Shown piece after piece: positions 7,201 to 8,633 of a DNA stretch of 8,633 nucleotides. The translations under genes were made by a program, and so were the position numbers. The stretch is from 20-14-all-45-10 sp964435965 (lineage in GTDB: Bacteria; Chloroflexota; Dehalococcoidia; GIF9; AB-539-J10): positions 1 through 8,633 of the forward strand of contig CAYTBB010000054.1 in NCBI GenBank assembly GCA_964435965.1, read 5' to 3'. The notes under the pieces are model-generated. The model was not told the origin of the DNA and made no database searches. It saw only the letters and a list, made by a program, of their open reading frames with translations. The number at the start of each line of letters is the position of its first letter. Within the stretch, counting starts at the first letter, position 1.

Positions 7201-7221
7201 GGAGGAGAGGGAAGAATTGAA

Positions 7222-7323
7222 TTGGGAGAGATTAACAGCTTTAAGGATCTAACCGTTTGGCAAAGGGCTCAACCATTGCTTCAACCTCAACCTTTGGAGG
7301 CGAAGACCCGGATTTTTGGATAA
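7222..7323 (+). pseudogene. N-terminal fragment of a four-helix-bundle (S23/IVP-type) protein
   Basis: Starting at TTG 7222, the frame reads GEINSFKDLTVWQRA, the characteristic N-terminus of the small four-helix-bundle family first known from 23S rRNA intervening sequences (usual length about 115-130 residues). Similarity ends at about 7269; the next 17 codons are proline/glutamine-rich and unrelated, ending at TAA 7321-7323. A purine-rich stretch (7201-7216) could have served as its ribosome binding site. It lies in the same frame as the cas6 fragment, 21 bp after its stop. The family's function is poorly known. The match is short, about 13 residues, so the call rests on the SFKDL-VWQ-A pattern alone. 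Confidence 0.5.
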
Positions 7324-7535
7324 ACTCTGAAGAAGCAGCAAAACCAAGATGGAGAGCTAATATCAAGTTCTCCGAAAACCTGATACACTATCCCATACTA
7401 GAACAGAATCTAATGGCAATCCCAGAACTAAAGCGAATAGCAAAGTGGCTCCATTTCCAAGGGGCAGCTTGTCATCTTACAGAAGAAGCGGAGGCAATAG
7501 ACACGCTCATCAAGCATTCTAGCAGCAGAACATAG
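7257..7535 (+). pseudogene. Possible C-terminal half of an EVE/PUA-like domain protein
   Basis: An open frame of 92 codons, nominally from TTG 7257, overlaps the four-helix fragment in another frame. From about 7268 the protein looks genuine: GGEDPDFW, then PRWRANIKFSENLIHYPI, a leucine-rich IPELKRIAKWL segment, FQGAACHLTEEAEAIDTLI and a serine tail. The order (acidic-aromatic turn, basic beta-strand, a PI-containing segment, an FQGA-type strand, then an LTEE helix) resembles the C-terminal half of EVE domains, PUA-fold modules that bind modified bases in DNA or RNA. I recognise this by pattern only and could be wrong. There is no proper start codon or Shine-Dalgarno, and the N-terminal half is absent, so it is probably a truncated gene joined to the four-helix fragment near 7262-7270. 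Confidence 0.35.
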
Positions 7536-7561
7536 AAAATATTAAAAGAGGGAGGAAAGAG

Positions 7562-7621
7562 ATGGGAAGTAAGGGAAGAAAGAATGTGAAAAAGCCCAAG
7601 AAGGAAAAAGGGAAGAGTTAG
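7562..7621 (+). CDS. Lysine-rich 19-residue microprotein
   Basis: ATG 7562 opens a 19-codon frame reading MGSKGRKNVKKPKKEKGKS, ending at TAG 7619-7621. The support is a strong Shine-Dalgarno, GGAGG at 7551-7555, six bases before the ATG, one of the best ribosome binding sites in the window. The peptide is about half basic residues and has no hydrophobic segment, so it is cytosolic and possibly nucleic-acid or ribosome associated; this is inference. I recall similar very short KG-K-VKKPKK proteins annotated as hypothetical in environmental bacteria, but cannot confirm a family. It lies 26 bp after the EVE-like fragment and 63 bp before thyX. It could also be a chance frame in an A/G-rich region. 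Confidence 0.45.
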   Translation: MGSKGRKNVKKPKKEKGKS

Positions 7622-7640
7622 AATCGCCCCTGCACCAGGA

Positions 7641-7670
7641 TTGAAATAGCCCGGGGCAAGCTGTCATAAT
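7641..7670 (+). promoter_or_regulatory. Candidate sigma-70-type promoter for thyX
   Basis: TTGAAA (7641-7646) and CATAAT (7665-7670) each match the consensus at five of six positions, with an 18-bp spacer. Transcription would start near 7676-7678, about 8 nt before the thyX ATG, inside or just after the AAGGA ribosome binding site (7674-7678). Such a transcript would be nearly leaderless. This is the best-matching promoter in the window. Confidence 0.4.
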
Positions 7671-7684
7671 GTAAAGGATGAGTG

Positions 7685-8278
7685 ATGGTAAATGGGTATG
7701 ATGTGGAAGTTAAATTGCTCGCTGTCACTCCTAAGGCTGAGAGGTTAATAGAATCGGCGGGAAGATTATGCTGGGATACTCAGGATAAGACAGGAACAGT
7801 GCCTGACCGCATCCAGAAATGGATAAAAATAGGGCACGAGTCAATGATTGAGCATGCTTGTGCCACCTTCTATATTCGGGCTAGCCGTGTTTTGACCCAT
7901 GAACTTGTCAGGCATAGATTGGCAAGCTATAGCCAGAGGAGCCAGAGGTATGTTAAGGAGAGCGAGCCAAGGTATATTGAGCCTGCTGAAATTAAAGGAC
8001 GGGGTGGGCTAGCTCATGAGCGATTTGAAGAGGCGATGGAGGCTTGCTGGGAAGCTTATAGAGATTTGCTAAGCAAAGGTATAAAGCCTGAGATAGCACG
8101 TTATGTTCTCCCTAATGCCTGTGAGACGCAGATAATCTGCACCTGGAATTTCCGCGAGATTCGCCACATCATTAAGCTACGAGCATCTAAGCGAGCCCTT
8201 CCTGAAATGAGAGCAGTAGCTAGTGAGATAAGAAGGATAGCGAAGGAAATAGCCCCCCAGGTGTTCGAGGATTTATAA
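7685..8278 (+). CDS. thyX: Flavin-dependent thymidylate synthase
   Basis: ThyX makes dTMP from dUMP using methylenetetrahydrofolate, with FAD as hydride carrier and NADPH as reductant, replacing ThyA. The 197-residue protein carries the signature RHR-x7-S-x-R as R76-H77-R78, S86 and R88. The preceding HESMIEHACATFYI block (51-64) and the downstream RYVLPNACETQI block are family-typical. The length is slightly short for the family (about 200-250). ATG 7685 is chosen because AAGGA (7674-7678) lies six bases upstream; an in-frame GTG at 7682 would be only three bases away. One oddity: near the C-terminus, where many ThyX proteins have an AQ-x-E-I-R motif, this one reads ALPEMR, with Leu in place of Gln. 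The next gene starts 20 bp after the stop, so they are probably cotranscribed. Identity is firm. Confidence 0.95.
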   Translation: MVNGYDVEVKLLAVTPKAERLIESAGRLCWDTQDKTGTVPDRIQKWIKIGHESMIEHACATFYIRASRVLTHELVRHRLASYSQRSQRYVKESEPRYIEPAEIKGRGGLAHERFEEAMEACWEAYRDLLSKGIKPEIARYVLPNACETQIICTWNFREIRHIIKLRASKRALPEMRAVASEIRRIAKEIAPQVFEDL

Positions 8279-8298
8279 TCGGGCAGCCGCATCAGGCA

Positions 8299-8633
8299 GT
8301 GCAAACAGCCGTTTTATACCGCCAAGAATTAAAGGAGCATGATTTCGGTCTCGGGCATCCCTTTAGAAGTGAGAGGTATAGAATTTTTATGGACTTTTTC
8401 CGGGAATACCTGAGCGAGGATAACTTCCAGATTATTGAACCCGGGTATGCTACCGATGCCGATTTGTTACTTGTTCACTCTGAGGAATATATCAGCTTTG
8501 TAGAGAGCTTCTATAAAGCTACAGCTTCGGGATTAAGCTTGCCTTCTGCCTTTAGATTTCTCAGTGGTGACAATATTCCCAGACCGGGAGCGGGAAAGCT
8601 TAACGAGGCAGCAAGGCTAATTGTTGGGTCTTC
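8299..8633 (+). CDS. AcuC-like / histone deacetylase family protein, N-terminal part (runs off the window)
   Basis: The frame is open from GTG 8299 to the window edge (111 codons). Its N-terminus matches bacterial class I/II histone-deacetylase-like proteins: HDFGLGHPFRSERY (14-27), with the usual GHP-x-R-x-ER pattern, and LLLVHSEEYISFV (56-68). Those enzymes are zinc hydrolases that remove acyl groups from lysines or small amines; B. subtilis AcuC deacetylates acetyl-CoA synthetase. The zinc and catalytic His/Asp residues lie beyond the edge and cannot be checked. GTG is chosen by alignment with family N-termini; only a weak AGG (8294-8296) precedes it. It follows thyX by 20 bp. Whether it acts on proteins or on polyamine-like substrates is open. 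Confidence 0.85.
   Translation, partial: MQTAVLYRQELKEHDFGLGHPFRSERYRIFMDFFREYLSEDNFQIIEPGYATDADLLLVHSEEYISFVESFYKATASGLSLPSAFRFLSGDNIPRPGAGKLNEAARLIVGS

Noticed and set aside
7168..7245. Frame-shifted peptide TIEELLEGRREEREELNWER overlapping the cas6 and four-helix fragments
   Set aside because: It is a short, purine-rich charged stretch with no start codon or recognisable family, and probably reflects base composition.
8101..8304. Minus-strand frame opposite thyX
   Set aside because: It overlaps the conserved C-terminal part of thyX and shows no recognisable motif.

Overview
The window is a moderate-GC bacterial chromosome segment made mostly of housekeeping metabolism, with a short stretch of broken accessory genes in the middle-right. 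An archaeal/eukaryal-type single-chain glycyl-tRNA synthetase, flavin-dependent ThyX, an NDP-forming acyl-CoA synthetase and an AcuC-like deacetylase would fit an anaerobic or deep-branching bacterium such as a Chloroflexota/Dehalococcoidia lineage. That placement is inference; nothing in the window is diagnostic.

Layout. Positions 1-127 hold a hairpin and a weak promoter. A tightly spaced plus-strand purine-salvage pair follows: hpt (128-655) and ade (659-2371), 3 bp apart. ade carries an in-frame 14-codon insertion derived from a dispersed repeat. It converges on minus-strand glyQS (2481-3827); the 109-bp gap holds a second, related repeat with inverted ends and a perfect 30-bp palindrome. 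A 231-bp divergent region separates glyQS from a large plus-strand gene (4059-6731) that fuses an NDP-forming acyl-CoA synthetase to a C-terminal GNAT acetyltransferase (PatZ/Pat-like architecture).

Positions 6732-7640 are a gene graveyard: the N-terminal third of a Cas6 CRISPR endoribonuclease with no array or other cas genes, the first residues of a four-helix-bundle (S23/IVP) protein, a fragment tentatively resembling the C-terminal half of an EVE/PUA-like domain, and a 19-residue lysine-rich microprotein with a strong ribosome binding site. thyX (7685-8278) and the start of an AcuC/histone-deacetylase-family gene (8299 to the window edge) follow as a probable two-gene unit.

How the genes work together. 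hpt and ade form a purine salvage unit (adenine to hypoxanthine to IMP). The acyl-CoA synthetase-GNAT fusion and the AcuC-like deacetylase could be opposing arms of lysine acylation control, although they are not adjacent. I see no clear new multi-gene system. The points most worth a second look are the repeat that became coding sequence in ade, the truncated orphan cas6 with its surrounding fragments, the Pat-like fusion that keeps both phosphotransfer histidines, and the microprotein.
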